Shown: one piece after another, positions 1 to 7,014 of the stretch
How the letters are laid out: each line of letters begins with the position of its first letter
Numbering within the stretch: position 1 is the stretch's first letter
Assembly: GCA_945957305.1 (NCBI GenBank)
Contig: CAMFLN010000125.1
Coordinates: 1-7,511 of the forward strand
Length of the DNA stretch: 7,511 nucleotides
From: an uncultured Planctomycetaceae bacterium
GTDB taxonomy: Bacteria > Planctomycetota > Planctomycetia > Pirellulales > JACPPG01
Direction: 5' to 3'
Made by a program: the position numbers and the translations under genes
The notes under the pieces: generated by a model
What the model was told of the DNA's origin: nothing
The model's input: the letters and a program-made list of their open reading frames with translations, nothing else
Databases searched by the model: none

Positions 1-728
1 ACACGAATCGCGGCGCCGGCACGGAAGCACTCATCGAGCTTGGCCGGGTCTTCCGCCGGAATCGAGGCGCTGTAGGGTAGGCTCATGCCCATCGCTTCGA
101 TGGCGGACGCCATGGTGTTGGCGGTGTACATACCGCCGCAGGCGCCTGCGCCGGGACAAGCGTGCCGCACGATTTGCTCGCGATTGGAATCATCGATCGT
201 GCCGCTGAGATATTGGCCATAACACTGGAACGCCGAGACGATGTCGAGCGCTTCGTCGTGCCAATGTCCCGCGCGAATCGTGCCGCCGTAGACCATCAGT
301 GCCGGCCGGTTCACTCGCCCCATCGCGATCAAACAGCCGGGCATGTTTTTGTCGCAGCCCGGCAGCGTGATCGCCGCGTCGTACCATTGTGCCCCCATCA
401 CGGTTTCGATCGAGTCAGCTATCAAATCGCGGGATTGCAGGGAGTAGCACATCCCTTCGGTCCCCATCGAGATGCCGTCGCTCACGCCGATCGTGTTGAA
501 ACGCATGCCGACCAGTCCCGCGGCGACGACCCCCTCTTTGACCTTGGCGGCCAGGTCATTGAGGTGCATGTTGCAGGTGTTCCCCTCGTACCACACGCTG
601 GCGATTCCGACCTGCGCCTTTTGCATGTCGGCTTCGGTCATGCCTGTGCCGTAGAGCATGGCCTGGCTGGCGCCCTGGCTGCGGGGCTGCGTGATGCGCG
701 AACTGAACTTGTTCAGGGGTTGGGACAT
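1..728 (-). CDS. ilvD: Dihydroxy-acid dehydratase, N-terminal part (cut by window edge)
   Basis: Dehydrates 2,3-dihydroxy-isovalerate and 2,3-dihydroxy-3-methylvalerate to the 2-keto acids in cytoplasmic valine, leucine and isoleucine synthesis. I translated the minus strand by hand from ATG at 728-726, giving 242 codons before the window edge. The family usually has about 560 residues, so more than half is missing. Visible family motifs are [10 protein letters not shown] (Cys52), GVSDGISMG (Asp84), [10 protein letters not shown] (Cys125, Asp126, Lys127) and [16 protein letters not shown] (Cys197). Three spaced cysteines (52, 125, 197) match the ligands known for [2Fe-2S] dehydratases, and Asp84, Asp126 and Lys127 match the Mg-binding and carbamylated-lysine positions; the residue roles are family knowledge. 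A GGGAGA lies 10 nt before the start (744-739), somewhat far for a Shine-Dalgarno. The gene is divergent from tspO. Overlapping plus-strand ORFs are shadows. Confidence 0.97.
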   Translation of the reverse strand, partial: MSQPLNKFSSRITQPRSQGASQAMLYGTGMTEADMQKAQVGIASVWYEGNTCNMHLNDLAAKVKEGVVAAGLVGMRFNTIGVSDGISMGTEGMCYSLQSRDLIADSIETVMGAQWYDAAITLPGCDKNMPGCLIAMGRVNRPALMVYGGTIRAGHWHDEALDIVSAFQCYGQYLSGTIDDSNREQIVRHACPGAGACGGMYTANTMASAIEAMGMSLPYSASIPAEDPAKLDECFRAGAAIR

Positions 729-1061
729 GCGTGAGAGGTCTCCCTTGTACAATGGCATCCAGACGGCGTGCGAACGTCCGAGTGGCGACTGGTGGAAATT
801 GAGTAGACTACCCAGCGGTGTGGGCGTTAGCTGGAAAACTGGGCGGCTGGGCAATGCAACGATTCGAACATCTTGCATGCTGGATGTGCAAGTGTCCAGT
901 GGGGGGGCTGGCCCGTCGCCCGTGTGAAAAAATCGGCGACTTGCGTTTATTTCCGACAGGGCCGGCGGTTCTAGTCATGTCCCCGAGCGCTCTCCGCTAA
1001 GACAATCATTTGTGGCTATGGTTTGTCGGGGCTTTGCAATCAAATTCTCCCTGAGTGACAC
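729..1061. other. Divergent intergenic region ilvD/tspO
   Basis: This 333-bp gap contains no supportable gene; the short open frames in it have no recognisable protein. It must hold the promoters of ilvD (leftward) and the tspO-photolyase pair (rightward), but I found no convincing -35/-10 pair for either. Things seen: an 8-bp palindrome TTGTACAA at 745-752, just upstream of the ilvD Shine-Dalgarno candidate; an inverted repeat CTTGCA-N9-TGCAAG at 872-892; and a run of seven G at 901-907. Any of the palindromes could be an operator, but nothing in the sequence proves it. Confidence 0.6.
872..892. repeat. Short inverted repeat CTTGCA-N9-TGCAAG
   Basis: Perfect 6-bp arms (872-877 and 887-892) separated by 9 bp, total 21 bp, centred about 180 bp upstream of tspO and 154 bp upstream of ilvD. 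The arm and spacer geometry is like that of a dimeric repressor operator or a small hairpin. It is not followed by a T-run, so a terminator is unlikely. Such short arms can occur by chance in a region this size. Confidence 0.35.
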
Positions 1062-1544
1062 ATGACAAGCAAAGTGCTTCGGGACGGCGGCGGCCTGGTG
1101 TTTTCGCTGCTGCTCAGCTTTGCGGCGGCTGGGTTGGGGGGCTGGCTCACGAACACCGCGCTCAGTGAGTGGTATCCCAGCCTGACAAAGCCCAGTTGGA
1201 ATCCGCCCGACTGGATCTTCGGGCCGGTGTGGACCTTGCTGTACGCCGCGATGGCGATCGCCGCCTGGCTCGTCTGGCTGCAGCGGCAACGCACGCCGGT
1301 GAAGTTGCCGCTCACGCTGTACGCGCTGCAACTCGTGCTCAATGTGATCTGGTCGGCACTGTTTTTTGCGCTGCGGAATCCTGGAGCGGCCTTTGGTGAG
1401 GTGCTGCTGCTTTGGCTGGCGATTCTCGCGACCTTGATCGCCTGCGGGCGTGTCGACCGCTGGGCCGGTATCCTGCTGGCACCCTACCTGGCCTGGGTGT
1501 CGTTCGCCGCGGTATTGAACTTCACCATCTGGCGCTTGAATTAG
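1062..1544 (+). CDS. tspO: TspO/MBR family tryptophan-rich membrane protein
   Basis: A 160-residue protein of the TspO/peripheral benzodiazepine receptor family, which forms a five-helix membrane bundle that binds porphyrins; bacterial members have been linked to tetrapyrrole handling and oxidative or light stress. It has 12 Trp in 160 residues. The hallmark stretch runs from about residue 37 to 62 (WYPSLTKPSWNPPDW, then FGPVWTLLYA). LNVIWSALFF follows at 93-102 and PYLAWVSFAAVLNFTIW at 141-157. Hydrophobic segments lie near residues 10-30, 52-72, 82-103, 112-128 and 134-154, as expected for five helices, and the length is typical. The ATG at 1062 begins just before helix 1. Its upstream GAG (1053-1055) is only a weak Shine-Dalgarno. 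It lies directly upstream of, and probably co-transcribed with, the photolyase. The exact ligand and role here are unknown. Confidence 0.95.
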   Translation: MTSKVLRDGGGLVFSLLLSFAAAGLGGWLTNTALSEWYPSLTKPSWNPPDWIFGPVWTLLYAAMAIAAWLVWLQRQRTPVKLPLTLYALQLVLNVIWSALFFALRNPGAAFGEVLLLWLAILATLIACGRVDRWAGILLAPYLAWVSFAAVLNFTIWRLN

Positions 1545-1589
1545 GAATTTTTGTCCGCGAAACGGTCCACCTCGAGCTGCGGGTTCCTC

Positions 1590-3074
1590 GTGTCCAAAGT
1601 TCCTGAAATCCGTATCCGCGCCGCCAACGATCGCGCCATCAACCCAGACGGCAATTACATCCTGTATTGGATGGTGGCGCAGCGGCGCGTGCATTGGAAC
1701 TTTGCCTTGGACCGGGCCGTCGAGTGGGCCGTGCAACTTGGCAAGCCACTGGTAATCCTCGAGGCGCTGCGCTGCGATTACCCTTGGGCGAGCGACAGGC
1801 TGCATCGCTTTATTCTCGATGGCATGTCCGCCAACCAACGCGCGCTCGCGGATAGAGACGTGCTCTATTATCCCTATGTCGAGCCGCGCCAAGGCGCGGG
1901 CCGAGGTCTGTTGGCGGCACTCGGTTCTCGTGCCTGCGTGATCGTGACCGACGATTTTCCCACGTTCTTTCTCCCGCGCATGATCGCCGCGGCCGCTGCG
2001 CACATGCCCGTGCTGTGTGAGCAGGTCGATTCCAACGGGCTGTTGCCTATGCGGGCGGCCGAGACATCTTTCCCCACGGCCTACGCGTTTCGCCGATTCT
2101 TGCAGCGGGAGTTGCCTCAACACCTGCCGCAAACACCGCGCGAGAACCCGCTGTCGCGCGTCAAGCTGGCGACGCCGCCAAGACTGCCGCAAGAAGTTCT
2201 AAAGCGTTGGCCCCTGGCCCCAAAGGAAGTTTTGGCCGGCGAAACGACAGCCTTGGCGGCGTTTCCCATCGATCATGCCGTCGACGTCGTTACGACGCGC
2301 GGTGGCGCGGACGCGGCCGGCATTACGCTGCAGCGATTCCTCGGACAGCTGCTTCCGCGCTATACTGAGGAGCGAAACGAGCCCGCGGCCGATGCCACGA
2401 GTGGCCTGTCGCCTTATCTGCATTTCGGCCACCTGTCGGCGCACGAGGTTTTTCACAAGCTGGCCGCCCAGGAGAAGTGGACCCTCGCTGCGGTTGCGGA
2501 CCAGGCGCGCGGAAAAAGGGCAGGATGGTGGGGGATGAGCGAGGAGGCCGAGGCATTTCTCGATCAGCTCGTGACGTGGCGCGAGCTGGGCTACAACTTT
2601 TGCTATCACCGCAATGACTACGATCAATTCAAGTCACTGCCCGATTGGTCGCTGCGGACACTGAGTAAGCACGCCCGCGATCCGCGGCCGTTTGTCTATT
2701 CGCTGGAGGAGTTCAGGTCGGCGAAAACGCACGACCCCTTGTGGAACGCGGCACAGCGACAGTTGTTGAGCGAGGGACGGTTGCACAATTATCTGCGCAT
2801 GTTGTGGGGCAAAAAGATCCTGGAATGGTCGGCCACGCCCGAGGAAGCGCTCGACACGATGATCGAGTTGAACAACAAGTACGCGCTGGATGGCCGCAAT
2901 CCGAACTCTTACTCGGGCATTTTTTGGATCCTCGGGCGATTCGACCGTCCGTGGGGCCCCGAGCGGCCCATTTTTGGCACCGTGCGTTACATGAGTTCGG
3001 AGAACACGGCTCGCAAGCTCGACGTGCGGCCTTTCTTGGAACGCTATGGTGCACAGGCGAGGTTATTTGACTGA
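1590..3074 (+). CDS. phr: Class II deoxyribodipyrimidine photolyase
   Basis: Flavin-dependent, light-driven repair of cyclobutane pyrimidine dimers in DNA. From GTG 1590 it has 494 residues, normal for class II. The N-terminal antenna-type domain opens with [17 protein letters not shown] (24-40). The FAD-binding helical domain includes [18 protein letters not shown] (271-288), [14 protein letters not shown] (327-340), KTHDPLW (379-385), [13 protein letters not shown] (402-414) and [16 protein letters not shown] (426-441). Trp385, Trp406 and Trp413, plus Asn428, have the same spacing as Trp360, Trp381, Trp388 and Asn403 of Methanosarcina mazei class II photolyase (recalled), so electron transfer and flavin contacts look intact. 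The C-terminal stretch after Tyr441 ([13 protein letters not shown]...) differs from the usual class II pattern. Start is uncertain: an in-frame TTG at 1551, 6 bp after the tspO stop and preceded by AGGA, would add 13 residues. GTG is preferred because the conserved sequence begins right after it. Confidence 0.95.
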   Translation: MSKVPEIRIRAANDRAINPDGNYILYWMVAQRRVHWNFALDRAVEWAVQLGKPLVILEALRCDYPWASDRLHRFILDGMSANQRALADRDVLYYPYVEPRQGAGRGLLAALGSRACVIVTDDFPTFFLPRMIAAAAAHMPVLCEQVDSNGLLPMRAAETSFPTAYAFRRFLQRELPQHLPQTPRENPLSRVKLATPPRLPQEVLKRWPLAPKEVLAGETTALAAFPIDHAVDVVTTRGGADAAGITLQRFLGQLLPRYTEERNEPAADATSGLSPYLHFGHLSAHEVFHKLAAQEKWTLAAVADQARGKRAGWWGMSEEAEAFLDQLVTWRELGYNFCYHRNDYDQFKSLPDWSLRTLSKHARDPRPFVYSLEEFRSAKTHDPLWNAAQRQLLSEGRLHNYLRMLWGKKILEWSATPEEALDTMIELNNKYALDGRNPNSYSGIFWILGRFDRPWGPERPIFGTVRYMSSENTARKLDVRPFLERYGAQARLFD

Positions 3075-3211
3075 CGGGGCAGAAGGCTCGCCATTCACAT
3101 GCGAACCTGCAGGGCAGCTCGCGCGTCAGTTTGTCCAATCGAGTGATTGCTTCAGCCGACGAACTTCAGAAGCAAGACCATGCTGCACAGGACACCACAG
3201 AACCGATCCCC

Positions 3212-3241
3212 TTGGCGGCTTTGCGACACCGCCGATATACT
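3212..3241 (+). promoter_or_regulatory. Candidate sigma70 promoter of argC
   Basis: TTGGCG at 3212-3217 and TATACT at 3236-3241 are separated by 18 bp and match TTGACA and TATAAT at 4/6 and 5/6 positions. They lie in the only long gap upstream of argC. Transcription would start near 3248 and give an untranslated leader of about 155 nt. This is a consensus-match prediction; GC-rich genomes give few but not zero chance matches. Confidence 0.45.
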
Positions 3242-3317
3242 GCGGGCGCAGCGGTTTTCGCCGGCGCAGCGCCGCCCGTTGTTCCGCGATCAGCGCGGCA
3301 GCGGGGATAGGCGTTGA

Positions 3318-3356
3318 ACCGTCCCGCGGGCCGCTTGCAGCGGGCTTGCGAACGGT
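3318..3356 (+). promoter_or_regulatory. Foldable argC leader with two competing stems
   Basis: Outer arms ACCGT (3318-3322) and ACGGT (3352-3356) are complementary. Inside them, CCCGC (3323-3327) can pair with GCGGG (3340-3344), or alternatively CCGCT (3331-3335) with AGCGG (3339-3343) around a TGC loop; the two inner pairings exclude each other. The element ends 46 nt before the argC ATG and has no T-run. It could be a regulatory leader or just GC-rich folding potential; I recognise no known riboswitch or T-box core here. Confidence 0.3.
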
Positions 3357-3402
3357 CGATTCTGGGTGCTCACTCTGGTTTTCCTTGCAGCAGGCATATT
3401 TC

Positions 3403-4413
3403 ATGACGCGAGTCGCGATCCTGGGCGCCACAGGCTATTCGGCGTTGGAAGTCATCAAGCTTCTGTTACGGCATCCGCAGGCCAAAATCACGGCCGTGAC
3501 GAGCCGGCAAGAGGGGAGCCCGCCGATTTCGCAGACTCACCCCTCGTTGGTAAAGCGATTGGAATTGCCGCTTGAGGATTTGCAGCCTGCGGCGATTGTC
3601 GAGCGGGCGGATTGCGTTTTTAGCTGTTTGCCGCACGGTGTTACGTCGCGGCTGGTGCCGCAGTTGCTGGCCGGCGGGGCGCGGGTGGTCGATTTCAGCG
3701 CCGACTACCGACTGCGCGACCCCCAGGTTTACGCCCAGTGGTACGGCGAAAAACATGACGACCCGGGCCGCCTGGCGACGGCCGTATATGGATTGCCTGA
3801 GTTGTTTCGCAGCGCGATCCCCAAGGCCGAATTGATCGCCAATCCGGGGTGCTATCCGACGAGCGCAATCCTGGCGCTGGCGCCGCTGTTGAAAGCGGGC
3901 GTTATCGAGCCAAGCGACATCATGATCGACTCGAAGAGCGGTGTGTCGGGCGCCGGCCGCAGTCCGAAATTGACGACACTCTTTCCGGAGTGCAATGAAA
4001 GCGTTTCTGCGTACAACGTCGGGCGTCACCGACATACGCCCGAGATCGAGCAGGTGCTGTCGACTGTCAGTGGGAAGGGGGTGGAGGTGATCTTCACCCC
4101 GCATTTGATTCCGATGGACCGCGGTATCTTGACTACGGCCTACTCACGCCCCAAAGCGGGAGTGAGCGAAGAACGCGTGCTGGAAACCCTGCGCGAGTTT
4201 TATGCCCAGGAGCCGTTTGTGCGCGTCGTCGATCATTTGCCCGGGACCAAGGACACAGCCGGCACGAACTATTGCGACATCACGGCGCGAATCGTGCGTG
4301 GCCGTGTGATCACGATTAGCGTTCTCGATAATTTGATCAAAGGGGCCGCGGGCGCCGCTGTGCAGAATTTCAATCTCATGTACGGCTATCCCGAGACGAC
4401 TGCCCTCGTGTAA
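3403..4413 (+). CDS. argC: N-acetyl-gamma-glutamyl-phosphate reductase
   Basis: NADPH-dependent reduction of N-acetylglutamyl phosphate to N-acetylglutamate semialdehyde, the third step of arginine synthesis, in the cytoplasm. The 336 residues are a normal length. The N-terminal nucleotide-binding motif is [13 protein letters not shown] (4-16). FSCLPHG at 73-79 and [11 protein letters not shown] at 96-106 follow. The active-site NPGCYPT at 147-153 carries the catalytic Cys150. KSGVSGAGR (178-186), HRHTPEIEQ (209-217, His211 the likely catalytic base) and [13 protein letters not shown] (231-243) complete the family pattern. The nucleotide-binding motif has Ala14 where most family members have Gly. 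The ATG at 3403 was chosen because the conserved Rossmann strand starts three residues later; GCAGG about 10 nt upstream is a weak Shine-Dalgarno. argJ follows 97 bp downstream. Confidence 0.97.
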   Translation: MTRVAILGATGYSALEVIKLLLRHPQAKITAVTSRQEGSPPISQTHPSLVKRLELPLEDLQPAAIVERADCVFSCLPHGVTSRLVPQLLAGGARVVDFSADYRLRDPQVYAQWYGEKHDDPGRLATAVYGLPELFRSAIPKAELIANPGCYPTSAILALAPLLKAGVIEPSDIMIDSKSGVSGAGRSPKLTTLFPECNESVSAYNVGRHRHTPEIEQVLSTVSGKGVEVIFTPHLIPMDRGILTTAYSRPKAGVSEERVLETLREFYAQEPFVRVVDHLPGTKDTAGTNYCDITARIVRGRVITISVLDNLIKGAAGAAVQNFNLMYGYPETTALV

Positions 4414-4510
4414 TGTGCCGGCAAACCGTCGCAGTGGCCTGGCCGTGAGAATTGCTCGATAGCTCTGGCCCTTTTGACCTCATTCACATTTTCTTGGTGG
4501 TAATCGACTC

Positions 4511-5701
4511 ATGTCCGTAGCTGTTCCTCGCGGATACAAAGTGGCCGGAATGTTTTGCGGCATCAAGGCTTCCAAGAAGCTCGATCTGTCATTGATCGTG
4601 TCCGAGACTCCGGCCGCCGCAGCGGGCGTCTATACACAGAATCTGGTTTGCGCCGCGCCCGTGATCCTGGATCGCCAGCGCACGCCGAGCGATCAGATCC
4701 GCGCCGTGGTCATCAACTCGGGAAATGCCAATGCCTGCACCGGCGAGCGCGGCGCGCAGGATGCCGCGCGGATGGCCGAACTGGCAGCGCAAACCTGTGG
4801 CGCCCGGCCCGAGCAAGTATTGGTCCTCTCAACCGGAATCATCGGCGAGTTCCTGCCGATGGAGAAACTTGCCGTCGGCATTCCCAGCGTGGCCGACAAA
4901 CTGGCGACTGACGAAGCCTCGCTGATCGCCGCCGCGCAGGGCATGCTCACGACCGACACGACGCATAAACTCGCGGCACGCCAGATCAAGCTGGCGAACA
5001 CAACGATTCAGCTGACGGGAATGGCAAAGGGAGCGGCGATGATCGGGCCGCGCATGGCCACGATGCTGGCCGTGATCATGACCGATGCTGCCCTGACGCC
5101 TGCCGATGCGCAACGGTTGCTTGCGACGGTCGTCGAAGACAGCTTCAATTGCATCAGCGTCGACGGGCATATGAGCACCAACGACACGGTGCTGCTACTG
5201 GCGAATGGCGCGGCGTCGGCGCGGCCGCTGGCCGGAGCGGAACTCGAACAATTTGGCCAGGCCCTGCAAGAAGTGGCCACTGACCTGGCCAAGGCCATTC
5301 CCATCGACGGCGAAGGAGCCACGCACCTGATCACTGTCGACGTCGAGGGGTGCGCGACACGCGAGGCGGCCCGGCAGATTGCCAAAACCGTGGCCGAAAG
5401 TCTGCTGGTAAAGACGGCGATCGCCGGCGCTGACCCCAACTGGGGACGCATCGTGTCGGCCGCAGGCTACGCGGGGGTGCCGTTTCGCCCCCAGGGCGTC
5501 AACCTGCGGGTCAATGGAGTTCAACTCTACCAGGCCGGACAGCCGACCACGTTTAATCGTGCGGCCGTTTCGCGCTCGATTCGCGAGAATCGCGAGACGG
5601 CAATTGAGTTGAGCTTCAGCGAAGGGACGGCCAAGATCCGCTTCTGGACGACCGATCTGACGGCCGAATACGTGCGGCTGAACGCCGATTACACGACCTA
5701 A
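4511..5701 (+). CDS. argJ: Ornithine acetyltransferase / glutamate N-acetyltransferase
   Basis: Transfers the acetyl group from N-acetylornithine to glutamate, recycling it in the cyclic arginine pathway; some members also use acetyl-CoA to make N-acetylglutamate. The 396 residues are typical. Visible motifs are GYKVAGMFCGIK (8-19), VVINSGNANACTG (66-78), STGIIGE (107-113, oxyanion-hole region), GMAKGAAMIGPRMATML (170-186) with the autocatalytic cleavage site before nucleophile Thr184, FNCISVDGHMSTNDT, ADPNWGRIVSAAGYAG and the terminal NADYTT. The precursor is expected to self-cleave into alpha and beta chains at Ala183/Thr184 (family knowledge). No hairpin-plus-T terminator is visible in the 97-bp gap after argC, so co-transcription is likely. 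Presence of argJ suggests the recycling route, although argA, argB or argE elsewhere cannot be excluded. The stop is one base from the convergent neighbour's stop. Confidence 0.97.
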   Translation: MSVAVPRGYKVAGMFCGIKASKKLDLSLIVSETPAAAAGVYTQNLVCAAPVILDRQRTPSDQIRAVVINSGNANACTGERGAQDAARMAELAAQTCGARPEQVLVLSTGIIGEFLPMEKLAVGIPSVADKLATDEASLIAAAQGMLTTDTTHKLAARQIKLANTTIQLTGMAKGAAMIGPRMATMLAVIMTDAALTPADAQRLLATVVEDSFNCISVDGHMSTNDTVLLLANGAASARPLAGAELEQFGQALQEVATDLAKAIPIDGEGATHLITVDVEGCATREAARQIAKTVAESLLVKTAIAGADPNWGRIVSAAGYAGVPFRPQGVNLRVNGVQLYQAGQPTTFNRAAVSRSIRENRETAIELSFSEGTAKIRFWTTDLTAEYVRLNADYTT

Positions 5702-5702
5702 A

Positions 5703-6653
5703 CTAGCGGCCAGAGGTGGCGGGACGCATCACGGTTTTCCGCTGCCCCGATGGCGCGACAGCCGTGTTGACGCTGACACTACCTCGCTCCGCTGCAGCGT
5801 CCGATAACGACTGCGCCAACTCGCAGAATTGCTCACGGTCCTCGTCGTCGACCTTGTTCAACATCGATGCCAGGTGCTGCAACGCACGCGGCTCGCGTTC
5901 GGCACTGCGCGAGACCATGGCCATGAAGGCGGCGGTCTCGCGGAAATTATGATCCGCCGTCTTGCCCACCAGCGGCTGGAACGTCTTGGCCACGAGTTCC
6001 ACACCGACGTTCTGCAACTGGATAAACGCATCCAGGCGGCACGTGATGTAGTACTTGTCGTCGGTCTCGCGGACGTACCCGGTCTTTAATACCAGCAGGC
6101 AGCGGCCATGCACGGGCTGCATGAACAGCGGGCCGTTGTAAGCCCCCTCGGCGTACATGATGTGCATGTCCGCACTGCGATACAGGTATTCAACGTGCCC
6201 CGCCGTGCCGACGCCGTCGTTGGCGCGAAACTGGTCTGGACCCGTTTTTTCCAGACGCATATCGCTGACGTCCATCACCTCCCACATGTTCACGACCAGG
6301 TCGGGATGTTCGATCAGGAACAGATAGAGATTCGGATCACAGGCAATGACTTGCGTCGGCAGGCGGCGAAAAATCGACACCTGCGACATGACGGCCGCGA
6401 CTTTCTTGCGACCATCTTCGCTGAGCTTATCGTGTGGAATCAGCTTGACCGCATCCTCGCGCGCTGACCGTGAGGTGCTGGCGACCTCGGGCTTTGCCGC
6501 GCGGGCGGAATCGGCCGTGGTGCACATTGTCGCGCAGACAATGGCGGTAGTGAGCAACAGGCCCAGGCCGTACCGTCCACGCCTCGGTTTGCGTGGCCTG
6601 CGGATCCGGGCGTGCGCGCGGTCCGGCATCTCGATCGTTCGCTGTTCGTCCAC
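5703..6653 (-). CDS. Conserved-looking secreted protein of unknown function
   Basis: I do not recognise this family. From GTG 6653 it has 316 residues. The start was chosen because a run of seven G lies about 5 nt upstream (6665-6659), the best Shine-Dalgarno in the window; the frame is open to ATG 6812, but the extra residues look like non-coding translation, and an internal Met9 is an alternative start. Residues 16-27 are very basic, followed by a hydrophobic core (29-44) and SARA before a likely signal peptidase I cut after Ala52, so export is predicted. The mature part has four Cys (105, 185, 205, 277). The central region (about 120-250) alternates apparent beta strands, such as CLLVLKTGY and YYITCRLDAFIQL, and ends in a long helix-like stretch. 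This vaguely recalls a START/SRPBCC lipid-binding fold, a guess only. The last 35 residues are low-complexity. Confidence 0.8.
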   Translation of the reverse strand: MDEQRTIEMPDRAHARIRRPRKPRRGRYGLGLLLTTAIVCATMCTTADSARAAKPEVASTSRSAREDAVKLIPHDKLSEDGRKKVAAVMSQVSIFRRLPTQVIACDPNLYLFLIEHPDLVVNMWEVMDVSDMRLEKTGPDQFRANDGVGTAGHVEYLYRSADMHIMYAEGAYNGPLFMQPVHGRCLLVLKTGYVRETDDKYYITCRLDAFIQLQNVGVELVAKTFQPLVGKTADHNFRETAAFMAMVSRSAEREPRALQHLASMLNKVDDEDREQFCELAQSLSDAAAERGSVSVNTAVAPSGQRKTVMRPATSGR

Positions 6654-6924
6654 GGAGTCCCCCCCATTAGGAACTGCCGGAGTCCGCGTCACTGGCGACA
6701 AGTCATCGTGTGACAGCCGGATCATCCCAGGCCGGTTTGTACCAGCCCTTCTGATTATTCGGCTTTTACTAGTCGCGGAGGCGAGAGAATTTAGAGACCC
6801 TTTGCCGAGCACTGCTAGCAGCGGGAACCACAGCGAAATTGCCGGGGCTTTTTCACAGAACTAAGTACGGAGTCGGGCAGAAATATAGTTAAGCAAGCAT
6901 GAATGAGACGCAAATGCCCCGCGC

Positions 6925-6953
6925 AAAAACGTGGCCACGCAAGCGTGGCCACG
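6925..6953 (-). terminator. Rho-independent terminator of the Bax inhibitor-like gene
   Basis: On the minus strand an 11-bp perfect stem with a two-base TT centre (6953-6930) is followed directly by five T (6929-6925). It lies 66 nt after the stop of the gene ending at 7020, so orientation and place fit termination of that transcript. Each arm contains CGTGGCCACG, itself a perfect 10-bp palindrome, so the element is at once an inverted and a direct repeat. The plus-strand side lacks a T-run, so it should act in one direction. Confidence 0.7.
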
Positions 6954-6989
6954 GCAACCTAGCGAGGATGTTTGAGTCTATTTCCTCAT

Positions 6990-7014
6990 CATTCATCATT
7001 CTGCATTCATCATT
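6990..7014. repeat. Direct repeat CATTCATCATT, 14-bp period
   Basis: Exact 11-bp copies at 6990-7000 and 7004-7014, separated by CTG, with a further partial CATCATT-like start at 6987. The AT-rich composition contrasts sharply with the GC-rich surroundings. In one plus-strand frame it reads as a repetitive HSSF-type peptide (SSFIILHSSF), a pattern I recall from spurious ORFs in planctomycete and other genomes with dispersed copies of this motif. It is placed immediately after the stop codon at 7020. Confidence 0.6.

Larger units (their letters stand above)
3075..3402. other. Intergenic region photolyase/argC: promoter and GC-rich leader
   Basis: This 328-bp gap has no gene of its own; argC's frame stays open back to 3046, but nothing upstream of 3403 resembles ArgC. 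From left to right: a 7-bp inverted repeat ACTGACG (3070-3076)/CGTCAGT (3124-3130) that spans the photolyase stop with a 47-nt loop, a poor terminator candidate because only three T follow; a sigma70-like promoter at 3212-3241; a 9-bp direct repeat GGCGCAGCG at 3245-3253 and 3263-3271; palindrome CGCCGGCG at 3259-3266; and a set of alternative hairpins at 3318-3356 before the argC start. Confidence 0.6.

Noticed and set aside
162..734. A 190-codon open frame on the plus strand
   Set aside because: It lies wholly antisense to ilvD apart from a few bases, and its His/Arg/Asp-rich composition is typical of the complementary strand of a real gene.
745..752. TTGTACAA as a binding site for a B12-dependent light regulator (CarH/LitR type)
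   Set aside because: Only one 8-bp copy is present, it lies by the ilvD start and not near tspO, and no regulator gene of this type is in the window.
901..907. Run of seven G as a sequencing error or phase-variable tract
   Set aside because: It is intergenic, short, and affects no reading frame or recognised promoter spacing.
975..2192. A 405-codon open frame on the minus strand across tspO and the start of the photolyase
   Set aside because: It is antisense to two well-supported genes, crosses their boundary, and is rich in Arg, Gln and Gly with no family motif, as expected of a shadow frame in GC-rich coding DNA.
3070..3130. Inverted repeat ACTGACG/CGTCAGT as a photolyase terminator
   Set aside because: The loop is 47 nt, the stem only 7 bp, and no proper T-run follows, so it does not meet the usual terminator pattern; it is noted in the gap entry only.
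3046..3402. N-terminal extension of argC by 119 codons
   Set aside because: It overlaps the photolyase 3' end, has non-coding character, and precedes the point where the ArgC Rossmann fold begins; the ATG at 3403 fits the family.
3466..4104. A 212-codon minus-strand frame inside argC
   Set aside because: It is fully antisense to argC and has no recognisable domain; composition is Arg/Gln-rich shadow type.
6654..6812. Upstream extension of the secreted-protein gene to ATG 6812
   Set aside because: It would bury the signal sequence behind about 90 residues and ignore the G-rich ribosome site directly before GTG 6653.
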